Below, in pieces: positions 20,925 to 32,400 of a DNA stretch of 64,000 nucleotides. The notes beneath the pieces are model-generated. The model was not told the DNA's origin, made no database searches, and saw only the letters and a list, made by a program, of their open reading frames with translations. Each line of letters starts with the position of its first letter. Positions within the stretch are counted from its first letter, which is position 1. The translations under genes and the position numbers were made by a program. Source of the DNA: Owenia fusiformis (Eukaryota > Annelida > Polychaeta > Sabellida > Oweniidae); contig CAIIXF020000002.1 in NCBI GenBank assembly GCA_903813345.2, forward strand, positions 27,721,223-27,785,222, in the 5' to 3' direction.

Positions 20925-23210
20925 TGAAGACGTTCCATTGGACTTCACCGGAAGAGGCTACTCGAGGGAGAAGAGGATCCATTGGACTTAGCCGGAAGAG
21001 GCTACCTGAGGGAGACGTTCCAGTTGACTTTGTCGAATGGACTCACTGAGGCTGGGTCTTTATTTCAGCGAATGTCGAACGGACTTCCTGAGGAAGGTGA
21101 TCCATTGGACTTAGCCGGAGGAGGCTACCTGAGGGAGAAGAGGATCTACTGGACTTAGCCGGAGGAGGCTACCTGAGGGAGAAGAGGATCCACTGGACTT
21201 AGCCGGAAGAGGCTACCTGAGGGAGAAGAGGATCCACTGGACTTAGCCGGAAGAGGCTACCTGAGGGAGACGTTCCAGTTGACTTTGTCGAACGGACTCA
21301 CTGAGGCTGGGTCTTTATTTTAGCAACTGTCGAACGGACTTCCTGAGGAAGGCGATACATTGGACTTAGCCGGAAGAGGCTACCTGAGGGAGAAGAGCAT
21401 CCATTGGACTTAGCCGGAGGAGGCTACCTGAGGGAGAAGGGGATCCACTGGACTTAGCCAGAGGAGGCTACCTGAGAGAGAAGAGGATCCATTGGATTTA
21501 GCCAGAGGAGGCTACCTGAGAGAGAAGAGGATCCACTGGACTTAGCCGGAGGAGGCTACCTGAGGGAGACGTTCCAGTTGACTTTGTCGAACGGACTCAC
21601 TGAGGAAGGTGATCCATTTGACTTAGCCGGAAGAGGCTACCTGAGGGAGAAGACGCTCCATTGGACTTAGCCGGAAGAGGCTACCTGGGGGAGAAGACGT
21701 TCCATTGGACTTAGCCGGAAGAGGCTACCTGAGGGAGAAGAGGATCCATTGGACTTAGCCGGAGGAGGCTACCTGAGGGAGACGTTCCAGTTGACTTTGT
21801 CGAACGGACTCACTGAGGCTGGGTCTTTATTTTAGCGACTTTGTCGAACAGACTTTCTGAGGAAGGTGATCCATTGGACTTAGCCGGAGGAGGCTACCTG
21901 AGGGAGAAGAGGATCCATTGGACTTAGCCGGAGGAGGCTACCTGAGGGAGAAGGCATTCCATTGGACTTAGCCGGAGGAGGCTACCTGAGGGAGAAGAGG
22001 ATCCATTGGACTTCACCGGAAGAGGCTACCTGAGGGAGAACACGTTCCAGTTGACTTTGTCGAACGGACTCACTGAGGCTGGGTCTTTATTTTAGCGACT
22101 TTGTCGAACGGACTTCCTGAGGAAGGTGATCCATTGGACTTAGCCTGAGGAGGCTTCCTGAGGGAGAAGAGGATCTATTGGACTTAGCCGGAGGAGGTTA
22201 CCTGAGCGAGAAGAGGATCCACTGGACTAAGCCGGAAGAGGCTACCTGAGGGAGAAGACGCTCCATTGGACTTAGCCGGAAGAGGCTACCTGGGGGAGAA
22301 GACGTTCCATTGGACTTAGCCGGAAGAGGCTACCTGAGGGAGAAGAGGATCCATTGGACTTAGCCGGAGGAGGCTACCTGAGGGAGACGTTCCAGTTGAC
22401 TTTGTCGAACGGACTCACTGAGGCTGGGTCTTTATTTTAGCGACTTTGTCGAACGGACTTCCTGAGGAAGGTGATCCATTGGACTTAGCCGGAGGAGGCT
22501 ACCTGAGGGAGAAGAGGATCCATTGGACTTAGCCGGAGGAGGCTACCTGAGGGAGAAGGCATTCCATTGGACTTAGCCGGAGGAGGCTACCTGAGGGAGA
22601 AGAGGATCCATTGGACTTCACCGGAAGAGGCTACCTGAGGGAGAACACGTTCCAGTTGACTTTGTCGAACGGACTCACTGAGGCTGGGTCTTTATTTTAG
22701 CGACTTTGTCGAACGGACTTCCTGAGGAAGGCGATACATTGGACTTAGCTGAAGAGGCTACCTGAGGAAGAAGAGGATCCATTGGACTTAGCTAGAGGAG
22801 GCTACCTGAGGGAGAAGACGTTCCAGTTGACTTTGTCGAACGGACTCACTGAGGCTGGGTCTTTATTTCAGCGACTGTCGAACGGACTTCCTGAGGAAGG
22901 TGATCCATTGGACTTAGCCGGAGGGGGCTACCTGAGGGAGAAGAGGATCTATTGGACTAAGCCGGAAGAGGCTACCTGAGGGAGAAGACGTTCCAGTTGA
23001 CTTTGTCGAACGGACTCACTGAGGCTGGGTCTTTATTTTAGCGACTTTGTCGAACGGACTTCCTGAGGAAGGTGATCCATTTGACTTAGCCGGAGGAGGC
23101 TACCTGAGGGAGAAGAGGATCTATTGGACTTAGCCGGAGGAGGCTACCTGAGGGAGAAGACGATTCACTAGACTTAGCCGGAGGAGGCTACCTGCACGAG
23201 ACAAGATACT
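20925..23210 (+). repeat. 44-bp minisatellite with higher-order spacer
   Basis: About 36 copies of a 44-base unit (core TTGGACTTAGCCGGAGGAGG, then CTACCTGAGGGAGAAGAGGA). About nine times it is interrupted by a spacer (GTTGACTTTGTCGAACGGAC, CTGAGGCTGGGTCTTTATTT, then a second TTTGTCGAACGGACTTCC). Groups of two to six units plus one spacer form a loose higher-order repeat of about 170-350 bases. It is much more GC-rich than its surroundings. The plus-strand frame at 22782-22979 is just a window through this array. Confidence 0.9.
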
Positions 23211-23219
23211 GGTCCTTGT

Positions 23220-23426
23220 ATGGAACTGGATGTTCTTTTCATCGCTTTGATTGTGGGCAGCATATCGTTTGTACTCCTTTGTTTGATGTTTGTAATTTGC
23301 ACTCGTGTTTGCATTACCACTACAGACGAAGAATCTAATGATCAATCTGCTCCAGTACCAACTAGACAGATTCCAGTGTTGCAGTCATCGCTTGGCTTCA
23401 GCCTGAGTACAGTGAACTTTGTGTGA
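23220..23426 (+). CDS. Small single-pass membrane protein (68 residues), unknown
   Basis: The ATG is directly 3' of the 44-bp array (context CCTTGTATGG) and the frame ends TGTGTGA. Residues 1-4 are polar or acidic. Residues 5-28 (LFIALIVGSISFVLLCLMFV and on to ICT) form one strong membrane helix with Cys residues at its cytosolic edge. The tail of about 37 residues is polar, with an acidic Ser/Thr patch (TTTDEESND) and a Pro patch (APVPTRQIP). No family is recognised. In frame, stops lie upstream inside the array, so this Met is the natural start. AATAAA follows at 23596. The codons look ordinary. It is moderately likely to be a real product of the unit beginning at 19435. Confidence 0.5.
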   Translation: MELDVLFIALIVGSISFVLLCLMFVICTRVCITTTDEESNDQSAPVPTRQIPVLQSSLGFSLSTVNFV

Positions 23427-23595
23427 CTTCAATCCAATCCCACAATTGATGTTTATATGTATAGACTTACAGTGAATAATAATAACAACAACAACAACGA
23501 ACATTGGTTCTATTCAAGTTTATTGCAAGGACATTTTGCTATTTGTTGTACACAATTTTGGGCCTACAGACGCCACAATATATCGTTTGTTGTGT

Positions 23596-23601
23596 AATAA
23601 A
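23596..23601 (+). terminator. Polyadenylation signal AATAAA
   Basis: AATAAA lies 170 bases after the stop of the small membrane ORF, followed by a GT-rich stretch (TGTTCTGTTGAATCTTTGGTG) within 30 bases, as expected for a cleavage site. An (AAC)n microsatellite sits in the 3' region at 23478-23500. Confidence 0.45.
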
Positions 23602-23960
23602 TATAATTGAATGTTCTGTTGAATCTTTGGTGCAAACACATTTAACGTGTGTCACGTAACCCACAAGGTATACAGAGGTCTATTAGTCCACACTACCATA
23701 ATATCCACAAAAAGGCCTAACTGTTACAATACGTTGATTTCATGGACATGCAATGTGTTATTTTTGTTTCGGTTGACAATGCTTCAACTAGTCATTTCCA
23801 CAAAGTATTTGTTTGGGATATTGCTTATCTTTTTTTAAGATATTGCTTTAGCGATGGATTTTTAGAAAACTAACAAATGTTTTATTTTTTTCGGAAAATA
23901 TAAACTCGGATTTATTAACCTATAATGTATCGATTGCGTTGATATCTTTTAGCATGTTAA

Positions 23961-24059
23961 TAAAATGTATATGCGACCAACTCTTGAAAACATACTTAAT
24001 TATGTGACCAAGACATATAAAATATCCCGCTTTCAAGAGTTGGTCGCATATACATTTTA
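23961..24059. repeat. Perfect 29-bp hairpin
   Basis: TAAAATGTATATGCGACCAA (29 bases, 23961-23989) is repeated as an exact complement at 24031-24059 around a 41-base loop. No target duplication was identified. It could be a very small MITE or a transcribed hairpin. Confidence 0.85.
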
Positions 24060-26172
24060 TCTTAAATTGCATCTTAAATTGCAGACATTGGAGATGATTG
24101 AGTGTAGGTATTTCTGTCGTGAATTCAAGTTGTCTAGATTAGACAAGGCGAAAGGAATATATTTAATTAAAATGTCTTAAATCGGTATATAAAAAAGTGC
24201 AAATAAATAAATATTTTGCTTTTCAACATTATTTATAATGTATGATGCTATAAAGTAGGTCATGTCATAGTAGAATGGTCAATGAAGTCTAATATAAATG
24301 TATCCTCCAAAACAGATGTGTTGGATAATTCATGATTATTAGACACGTTTTTCTGGGAAAAACATATTGAATGAAGCCACAAACTTTGTCCTATAGTGAG
24401 GGCATTGGGAAAGAAGAGTACATGTAAAATTATATGAACGTATTTGCCCATTTCTTAAGTTATCACTTTTGACAAAGGGGTCGTTCAAAATAATTTACAG
24501 CTAATAATTTTAAACGATAGCGCTGAATCTATTTACATTTTTATTTTTACAATTCAATACTTGTATCGAAGGAACATGTTTATTGATTGTTTGACACTCA
24601 CAAATGTGACAAATAATATATTTTTTGAAATTAAACCAGACTTATTGAACGATTAACGAAAATATGTTAATTTGTCATTTCTTTGAAAATTGCTCAGGTT
24701 ACGAAATGCCAATGTAGTTCCAATGATGCCGCTTACGAATTTATACTATATAATGTGTTTCCTTTGCAATTCATGAATTGATTGATCAATCAAGAAAAAA
24801 TCATCGCCATACGAATATTTCAATTTTTGAATTTTGTATATTTTGAAATACCAATTATCGTAAATTGGCCCATGTACGGTCGACGACTGGTTATAATTAA
24901 TTAATAATTAATAATTTCTATTTGTCTTTTGAACACCATTAAGGTACATCGAGATATAAGTCTAATGAAGTAAATCTACCTCTAGCTACATCTAGTAAAA
25001 ATTTAGTGAACAATTAAATAAAACAAAGCAAAACATAAGAATTACAATCTGATTTTGAAAGTCATTAAGTTGAACGCAAAATAGATCAAGACGTGAGTGA
25101 TCCACTTGAATAAAAGAAACAAACCTGATCCCCAGGGATCTAAGTGGCCTATTTTGGCCATAACACGAGATATTGAGGCCCGTGTCCCGACCTGTGAGAT
25201 TAATACCCGTTGGCACCAAATACGAGGGCGACACACATGTGTGCCTGATTTTTGATAGAAAAATACCACATTTAAAGGGTATCGAGGGGAAAATAAAGCA
25301 GGGGACACGATACAACTAGAATGGTAAGTCAAGATGAAAGAACGTGGATGAAAGAAAAAAGTCAAAGAAAAAATCAGAGATATTTCGATATTTTTTTTGG
25401 ATAATTATCTAAAGAAACCCATCATATTTAGCAAATAAACATGTAGGCCTATACCTGCTCAGGAAAGACTGCAAATGCAATGATTCTACAAGAGGGGTTG
25501 ATAACTGCCGAGAAATATTGGGGGACATTTTGTTACCGAAAAGAACCGGAAAATGGGAAACTGCATGTAGAAGTGTCGTTAGACAAATAAGTAAAAAGAA
25601 AAACCGATCCAGCATTCAGTAAAACGGCGAAAACCTGCTAATACAGAGACAGTTATTCCGAGACCTTATTTTTGGCAAGGAAGATCATTATGGGGCTTGA
25701 TTAAGCCAACGCATTACCTTGTTTCCTCGATGTACTTAATTTAGGACTCAGATAAGTATTTTGCTAATTTGACGAGAAAATGAATAAATCTATGGAAAAG
25801 CGTGGGAAATAGATCTATCTAATGAGTTCATTTCCAGTTCACCGCACAAGTGAACTTGGGCGATAATAGAGGAATGACGTCATGCACCATCTATTGACGA
25901 TTTCAGCGTTTTACTCCATTGTTGGATAAATAAGAAAATAAATGATGCCCAACCAATCAGAACATTGAGGAAGGATTAACATAATTTCATATTTGGCCAC
26001 CATCCGAACCAGATTTTAATCCTAAAACATGTATATATTGTATCATATTTATAAATAAATGAAAGCAAAAGTCATGGATACATTGTATGGTAACCCTACA
26101 GTTTGGTTGTTTGTGAATTTAGGAATGTAATGCCTTATATTTTGTGTCCACTCAGACAGTTTTAAGTCTTAC
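24060..26172. other. Intron segment, nothing recognised
   Basis: AT-rich, with TTAATTAATAATTAATAATT near 24896. The minus-strand frames at 24992-25615 show no domain, and codon-like bias is absent. Confidence 0.4.
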
Positions 26173-26462
26173 CTTCTGGTATCACACGTCCAAACCCTGC
26201 TGTATGACACTCGAGACTCCTGTTTGATTGGAAATCTTCATTTTGTTCGGGCAGACATATTGGGTTTACGAACTCCGTTATTTTGACCGGAGTTCTAAAT
26301 TGTATCAACGCCAAATCATTAAGAGTATAATAACGACTATATCCTGGATCAATAATAAATCGACGAACATCTACGAATTGTTCATTTTCAGATGTCTTCC
26401 GCCATGGATAGGTCACCTTTCGATTCGTACCGAATATCAGTTTGGTGTTACTCGTTGATTGA
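26173..26462 (-). CDS. Mosaic protease gene exon 6: peptidase S1, catalytic Asp
   Basis: The acceptor (ttttgtag) is before 26462 and the donor is GAAG|GTAAGA after 26173. The 290 bases run phase 2 to phase 1. It holds TKLIFGTNRKV, VRRFIIDPGYSRYYTLNDLA (Asp102 within LNDLALIQF), TPVKITEFVNPICLPE (Cys122, which pairs with the propeptide Cys) and ECHTAGFGRV (Cys136 region and the usual tAGWG, here AGFG). It joins in frame to exons 5 and 7. Confidence 0.95.
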
Positions 26463-27231
26463 CTACAAAATATAAAATAATTAAGAGTTCATATTTGCAC
26501 AACAACTAGTTATAGTTTTGTACATGTACGTACAAACATATCACCAGGAATTTTAAATAAACTCACTTTACCACAGCATGCAAAGAAAGGTAATGCTAAA
26601 TTAATAGAGTTTAAGCTCGCGCTGTTTTCACAACGTAAACCTGACCGAAAAGTACATAATCAATATAGGAATTTGTCGAATACGCAATTACGCATACTTT
26701 CGTATGCGCTTCAAACGCTGGTCGCGATGGACAGTAACTAATACATTTTACAAAAACTTGCAGAAACATAGTAAAATGCCATAAATGTGAGGCATGCTCT
26801 GTGAGTTTCTGCTGTGATCGTATTCAGGATGACACCAATACAAAGAATTTTAATGAAATGTGCAAACGACAGATGACAGTGATTTACAGATCTACAGATT
26901 AAATAATCATTTTTTGTACTTAAGTTAAATTTGAAATAATTGTGCCCTCATATCATTAATAACTTTATAATGGATCCTATTAACAAGAAACATTTTATCA
27001 ATGATTGCGCGTAAGATCCTCAAATTTTGCGCTCTGACCAGATTTGAATCAAGAGGACATACATAAGGGTTATGTACTGGGAGGTTTTGGATGCACCCTG
27101 TAACCAAAACCGACCGTACATAACAGATGTATTTCATACCTACTGATGTTCTAGGTACGTCATATACCTTATAAAGTTCCAAAATTCAAAAATATACTGA
27201 CGATACGCATTTTCTTGGTGTTATAAATAAG

Positions 27232-27376
27232 GGTTATGTACTGGGAGGTTTTGGATATGGGGTTTATCCAGAGGGAGATATGCATATCTACCTGAGGGAC
27301 CGTAGGGACCGAAGGTAGATGTGCATACCTCACGAGGGATGAACCCAATATCCAAACCGACCGTACATAACTGCTT
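27232..27376. repeat. Palindromic element (hairpin) with GGGACCGTAGGGACCGA centre
   Basis: The left arm (TTATGTACTGGGAGGTTTTG ... ATATCTACCTGAGG) is matched by the inverted right arm (ACCTTCGG complement ... CGGTTTGGATATT ... ACATAAC). The arms are about 60 bases with several mismatches; the centre is GGGACCGTAGGGACCGA. Partial copies occur at 27063-27125 and 59927-59960. Confidence 0.7.
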
Positions 27377-27399
27377 TATCCTATACCAAGTAGAGATTT

Positions 27400-27890
27400 C
27401 TAATTTTCTTTCGATTTTTTCAATTTTTTTCACATTTTTCTAATTTTTTTCAATTTTTTCAATTTTTTTCAAATATTATTTTTTTAATTTTTTTTCACAT
27501 TTTTTCTTTTTTTCAATTTTTTAAAAAAAATTTTAATTTTTTTTTCGAAGCGGGAAGATATGCGCTGGAGCGGGAGATATGGCGGGAGATATGGAGGTTC
27601 AGGATATGGAAACCTCAATACGGGATATATCTTACCAGCTTATCTCCCTAAAACTCTACTTTGCATAGGATAAAGTGTTTTTTTAAGTTTCTGAGATTTT
27701 CAAACTCATATAACTCATATTTTGAAAAATAAAATTTGAAAAAAAATTTGAAAAAAATGTGAAAAATTCTTTTTGAAAAAGGATGGTGAAAAAAAAATTT
27801 GAAAAAATGGGAACATTTTTTTGGAAAAAAAAATTTGAAAAAAATTCAAAAAAAAATTGAAAAAAATGTGAAAAAGAAAATTTCAGGAGC
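27400..27890. repeat. T-rich then A-rich low-complexity pair around a dispersed repeat
   Basis: 27415-27545 is (T)nCAA low complexity and 27720-27880 is the complementary GAAAAAAATTTG type, so the two can pair. Between them, 27548-27672 carries GCGGGAGATATGGCGGGAGA ... GGATATGGAAACCTCA, also present at 59960-60085 about 32 kb away. Confidence 0.6.
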
Positions 27891-28013
27891 GGGACCGGGA
27901 TGGATACAGCGTGTATCCATCCCGCCCCGGGCCTTGGCTAGATACAGTATATATTCCCGCTCGTTATGTATAGTACCCAGAACCTCAGTAGGTATGAAAT
28001 ACATAGAGGATAT

Positions 28014-28146
28014 CCTATGATTTATGAGTGATATGATTTTTATCCACGAATGGATATGATATCTGCACGAGCGAGCGTAGCGAGAGAGTGCAGATATCAA
28101 TATCCATGAGTGGATTAAAATCATATCACGAGTAAATCATAGGATG
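28014..28146. repeat. Palindromic element with GAGCGAGCGTAGCGAG centre
   Basis: The arms TATCCTATGATTTATGAGTG ... GATATCTGCAC and their complement flank a centre of GCACGAGCGAGCGTAGCGAGA. The stem of about 58 bases has a few mismatches. It resembles the 27232 and 62148 hairpins in having a CpG-rich self-complementary centre. Confidence 0.75.
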
Positions 28147-28554
28147 TTCTTTTTATTCCATAGTTAAAGTCATCATCAGAATTGTCGGAAATTAAGTCAT
28201 TTAATTCGTATGTTCCAAACGATCCGGCGATGTTGACACTTAGCCTCGTTTTGAGTCTGAAGTAGCAAAAATCCATTAACCATCGCATACGACGTCGTAT
28301 GTCATGGCTAAAAAACCGTATGCTATGGTTAAGTGAAAATTTGTCAAAAATATCATATTTTACCACTGATTACAAAAATACCGTTTTTATTTTCACATGT
28401 TATCCAATGAATATCATGCTAACTATGGAATAAATAAATATTCTTTGTACTTTGATTAATATAAAGCAAATTGAGCATAGTAAAACGTTATTTGAAGCAT
28501 TTATGACCGCTAAGTTGTTTCTGGATCTCCAGATACATAGAGCAACCCTAAATG

Positions 28555-28985
28555 CAGCTTAAGATAATGGATACTATGCCAAAGGACGATTCTCGGTTTG
28601 GAGAAGGAAGTTCATCAATCGAAATGAGCATTATCCCTGCTTTGGACAAATTTGATTTGTTTACACAATATAGATTTGAATGTCCTCTTTTGAATAGTCA
28701 TAATTTAATTTGGGTAATATTTCTAGATTGTTCGCAAAAAAATATTAGCGCTGTACACTGATGAACTTCTTTCCCCAAATCGAGACTTGTATTTTATTGA
28801 ATCGGTCTAATTGAGCGTTATCCCTGCTTCAGACCAATTTGTTATTTTTACATCTTGTAGATTTAAATGTCCTCTTTTGAATATTCATAGTTTAATTTGG
28901 GTAATATTTCGATATTTTTCATGAAAAAAATTATTAGCCCAGGAGACTGTTCTCCAAACCGAGAATCGTCCTTTGTCATTATAAA
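28555..28985. repeat. Mixed direct and inverted repeat block
   Basis: AAGGACGATTCTCGGTTTGG (28577) returns inverted at about 28950-28970. Between them, a block of about 100 bases (CCCTGCTTTGGACAAATTTG ... GGGTAATATTT, 28636) is directly repeated at about 28824. A related CCCTCATATCATTAA word occurs at 26943 and 29000. No coding potential. Confidence 0.65.
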
Positions 28986-29222
28986 TTTGAAATGCTTGCG
29001 CCCTCATATCATTAACCACTTTCAATATTCTCTGATTATGAAACATATGAATACTGCAATTGTAACATATAAAATAAAGGGAAAAAGTGATCGTATTCAT
29101 GCATTTTATGTTATATTCCTCTTTTCTTAAGACAGAATAACACAAGATGTGTTCATTTTTTCTAAAATTTTTCTGTATACGTAGGATATCAACATTAAAA
29201 ATAAACCAGGTTTGGTTCTTAC

Positions 29223-29331
29223 CTTGTTACGCAATGCGCAGCAGTTATCGCCCACCATTCATCAATAAGAGCAGCCCCACACACATGTCCTTCAGAACGA
29301 CTTGATATAGCACCGAACCATGGCCAGCGCC
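29223..29331 (-). CDS. Mosaic protease gene exon 5: peptidase S1, catalytic His
   Basis: The acceptor (tgaactacag) is before 29331 and the donor is ACAAG|GTAAGA after 29223. The 109 bases run phase 1 to phase 2. It encodes GRWPWFGAISSRSEGHVCGA (Cys42), ALIDEWWAITAAHCV with His57 and Cys58. The split Gly codon joins it exactly to IIGGRMSEL of exon 4, giving the usual IIGG...GRWPW layout even though exon 4 is 29.7 kb away. Confidence 0.95.
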
Positions 29332-30084
29332 CTGTAGTTCATGAAATTACATTCGATTATAGCTTCAATTATATTTTACATTTTGCCAATCGTTAACAGA
29401 TTTTTGATGTAATGGCCAACGCCTAACCATCGACAGCGTACAGTGACAAAATATACTGTCGTACACTTTCACTATTAACTGATTTGATTCGTGTGTATTC
29501 GCTTAGAAAACTTTTCGCTTTTTCGAAGTACCCACAAATTAATCAGTCGGAACATGTTGGTTTTTCAGATTTCGCCTAAGAGTGTCGATTATTTTTATGA
29601 GAATATGTTTCTGTAGTTTACGAAAACTACACGATTTAGGATGAGTGAAGATTTGTGAAATAATTCTATATTGGGTATAATGTTTAAGAAATCAAAAATG
29701 TACGGATCAGCTCCACTGTACGGTGTCAGTGTAATTGAAATTCATGAGATGTAAAATTAAACAATCCAATGATTATATTTCAAACTCCATTCAGGTGAGT
29801 AACAAGTTATGATCAACGAACATGTTCAAGTATCCCTAAAATAGATGTTGCTAAAGATAAGGTAAATGTGATTTTTAAATCTTGTTGAATGCTATTTTAT
29901 TTTATGAAAGTGTTGGTGTGTTGACTTATATGTGACCATGAGGTGTTAGCTTACAACCTCTTGATCATTTAGCGTCTGTACATTAGCGTTTTGTTAAGAT
30001 ACCCTTTTATGAATTTTAACCAGAACAACGGCAACGCCAAAGCGTAGCGAATCCCATCGAACAGCCATGGATGGCATTTTTACA

Positions 30085-31040
30085 AATAAAGTATATAGCA
30101 AAAATGGCAGCCATTTTTCAAAATGGCCACCTTCTACCAAATGTGCCATTAGTAAAATTGCTCCACTACTTTTCGAGTCATAGTAAAATACGTTAAAATG
30201 TACCAAAAGTGTCATTAGACAGTGTGCCATGCTTATAGTATTCACATACCTTATATGAAAAAAATCGCTTCACTATTTTTTGAATTATAGTAAAATATGT
30301 TAAAATGGTGGCCATTTTACAAAAAAAATTTCAAAATGACCGCCTTCTACCAAAAGTGTCATAGGACAGTGTGTCATGCTTCTAGTATTCACATACCAAA
30401 TATGAACAAAATCGCTCCACTACTTTTCGAGTTATAGTAAAATACGTTAAAATGGCGGCCATTTTTCAAAATGGCCGCCTTCTACGAAAAGTGTCATTAG
30501 ACAGTGTACCATGCTTATAGTATTCACATACCAAATATGAACAAAATCGCTTCACTACTTTTCGAGTTATAGTAAAATATGTTACAATGGCGGCCATTTT
30601 TCAAGATGGCTGCCATGAGCATCTTTAATATCTACATTTCTAGCTTTATTAATGTCCTATATAATTTTTTTACATCTAAAACATATTGCTATTACAATTT
30701 TACATATTGCACCTAAATTACTGTAAATTCGGCACTAAAATGGCCGCCATTTTGGAATGAGCGGCCATTTTGAAAATCGGCTTTCGAGCAGAACTTCTAC
30801 CCCCATAGGGTATATGTGTACAAAATATGAACAAAATCGGGCCAACGGTATTTGAGTTATTGCCCGGACGGACGGAAGGAAATAACATGGGGTATCTGGC
30901 GCGTGCCACGCGCCTTTTACCCCATAATGGGGTATTAGGCGCGTGGACATGGGGTATCAGGCGCGTGGATGGGGTATTTTGTACTTTTTGTCCGTCCATT
31001 TTTCAGAATGGGGTATTTGGATCTCGTGAGGGGTAATAGT
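30085..31040. repeat. Tandem/dispersed repeat with ATGGCGGCCATTTT palindromes
   Basis: Four imperfect units of about 140-200 bases start near 30095, 30300, 30446 and 30585, each with AAAATGGCGGCCATTTTTCA, AAGTGTCATTAGACAGTGT and ATCGCTTCACTACTTTTCGA. The right part (30720-31040) has CGGCCATTTTG, CAACGGTATTTGAGTTAT and CCGGACGGACGGAAGG, ending in repeated GGGGTATYAGGCGCGTGG. A sister copy is at 62390-63950. Confidence 0.8.
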
Positions 31041-32400
31041 GGACGGAGAGCTCATTTTCGGATTTTACCGCGTTTTCGTTCCATGAGGCAATTAAGTTAG
31101 AAAATTAACGAATTTAACGTATTTTTACGAAAAATAGCGCTAGTTTTATTATATCATGCAATTCTCAACTTTTAGAGGGCTTTTATCGTTTATTAATGTA
31201 GATATTTCGAAAGCTATCTTATTTTAAATGATAATAGAGACTGTAGATCGACATTAGCAGGAGGTGGTGTACTTTTGCCAGACAATCGAATTGAGAGATA
31301 ATTATTAATTTGTGGAATCTAAAATAAAAGATAAGTCTAACTTGTTCCAACAACTAAAAGCATTCATTAGGTTCATTATCACGGCGTCATAATTACTAAA
31401 ATACATTAACGTCGTGTTAAAACACGATTCTGTTCTAATTCTGTTCAACTTAAATTGCTCAGAATGCACCAAATGATTAATGTTTAATATTCGAAATTTT
31501 CTGGGACCAGAGACCCCACTATTTTTGCGCTCGTTCGCTGGCTAACTCGACGCGGTTCGCTTCGCTCACAGCCATTATCAAGCACCCCTCCCCCAACATA
31601 AAATAAAAATAAGCTGTGATGCAAAAGGACTTCTCCTAGGGCATGTAGGGAGAACAAATTAATACGTACAGTAACTATAGAGGTTCAATTGTCCTTGAAG
31701 AAACAAAATTAGAAATGTTTCTCGTTTAAGAGATAAAATCATACAAGACATACTCTTAGTCATAAGGTGAAGTTTTACTAAGGGCAAATAAAAAGATACT
31801 TAAGTGTTGGTAGGTTACATATTAGTACTGGCTTCAGAAATCATATCCCCAGGGGGGGGGGCGGGTAACTAGAAATGTTTACCCTGAAGTGTACATACAG
31901 CATTAAAACCTTGTACTAGAAAGGTTTCTCTCAATAACCACAGCATGGCTTGATACTTCCTTGGTCACATTTGCACATCAAATCACAAGGCATTAGGAGG
32001 AGGAGTTACCAGTATTAGAGGTTTAAAATGCATACAGGGAATGGCCTTTCAGAGGGAGACAAGTGAAAGTGACACAAGAAATCTGCTCAGAGAGATAAAT
32101 TGATAGACTAATTACTAGAATAGTAGATTGATTCCTCCTCATAGTCTATACTACTGTACTTATAAGTGACTACACCATAAGATTTTTAAAGTTCACAAAC
32201 ATAAAAACACAAACTGAAATAAATTAAATGATTGGGTTAAATGCATATTTTATTTGTTCAAGTTTCACATTTCATTACAAATTACAATTCAATGTACCAA
32301 TTTCAAAACATTTAGTATTTTAATACAGTATAGCTAAAAGATATTCACTAAGATATTAACCAAATATTGGCAAGATTAGAAAATCTCAATCCCCAATCTA
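31041..32400. other. Intron segment with short CpG island-like words
   Basis: Mostly featureless. 31525-31580 has a CGCTCGTTCGCTGG ... GGTTCGCTTCGCTC palindromic motif like the centres of the 28014-type hairpins. 31850-31866 is a G-run. No gene. Confidence 0.4.

Noticed and set aside
22782-22979. Repeat protein encoded by the 44-bp array
   Set aside because: 44 is not a multiple of three and TTAG stops recur, so no long frame crosses the array.
19380-23640. LTR retrotransposon with a promoter in the left LTR
   Set aside because: No direct repeat of the 19380-19680 region was found at 23430-23640. No primer-binding site, gag, pol or target duplication was seen.
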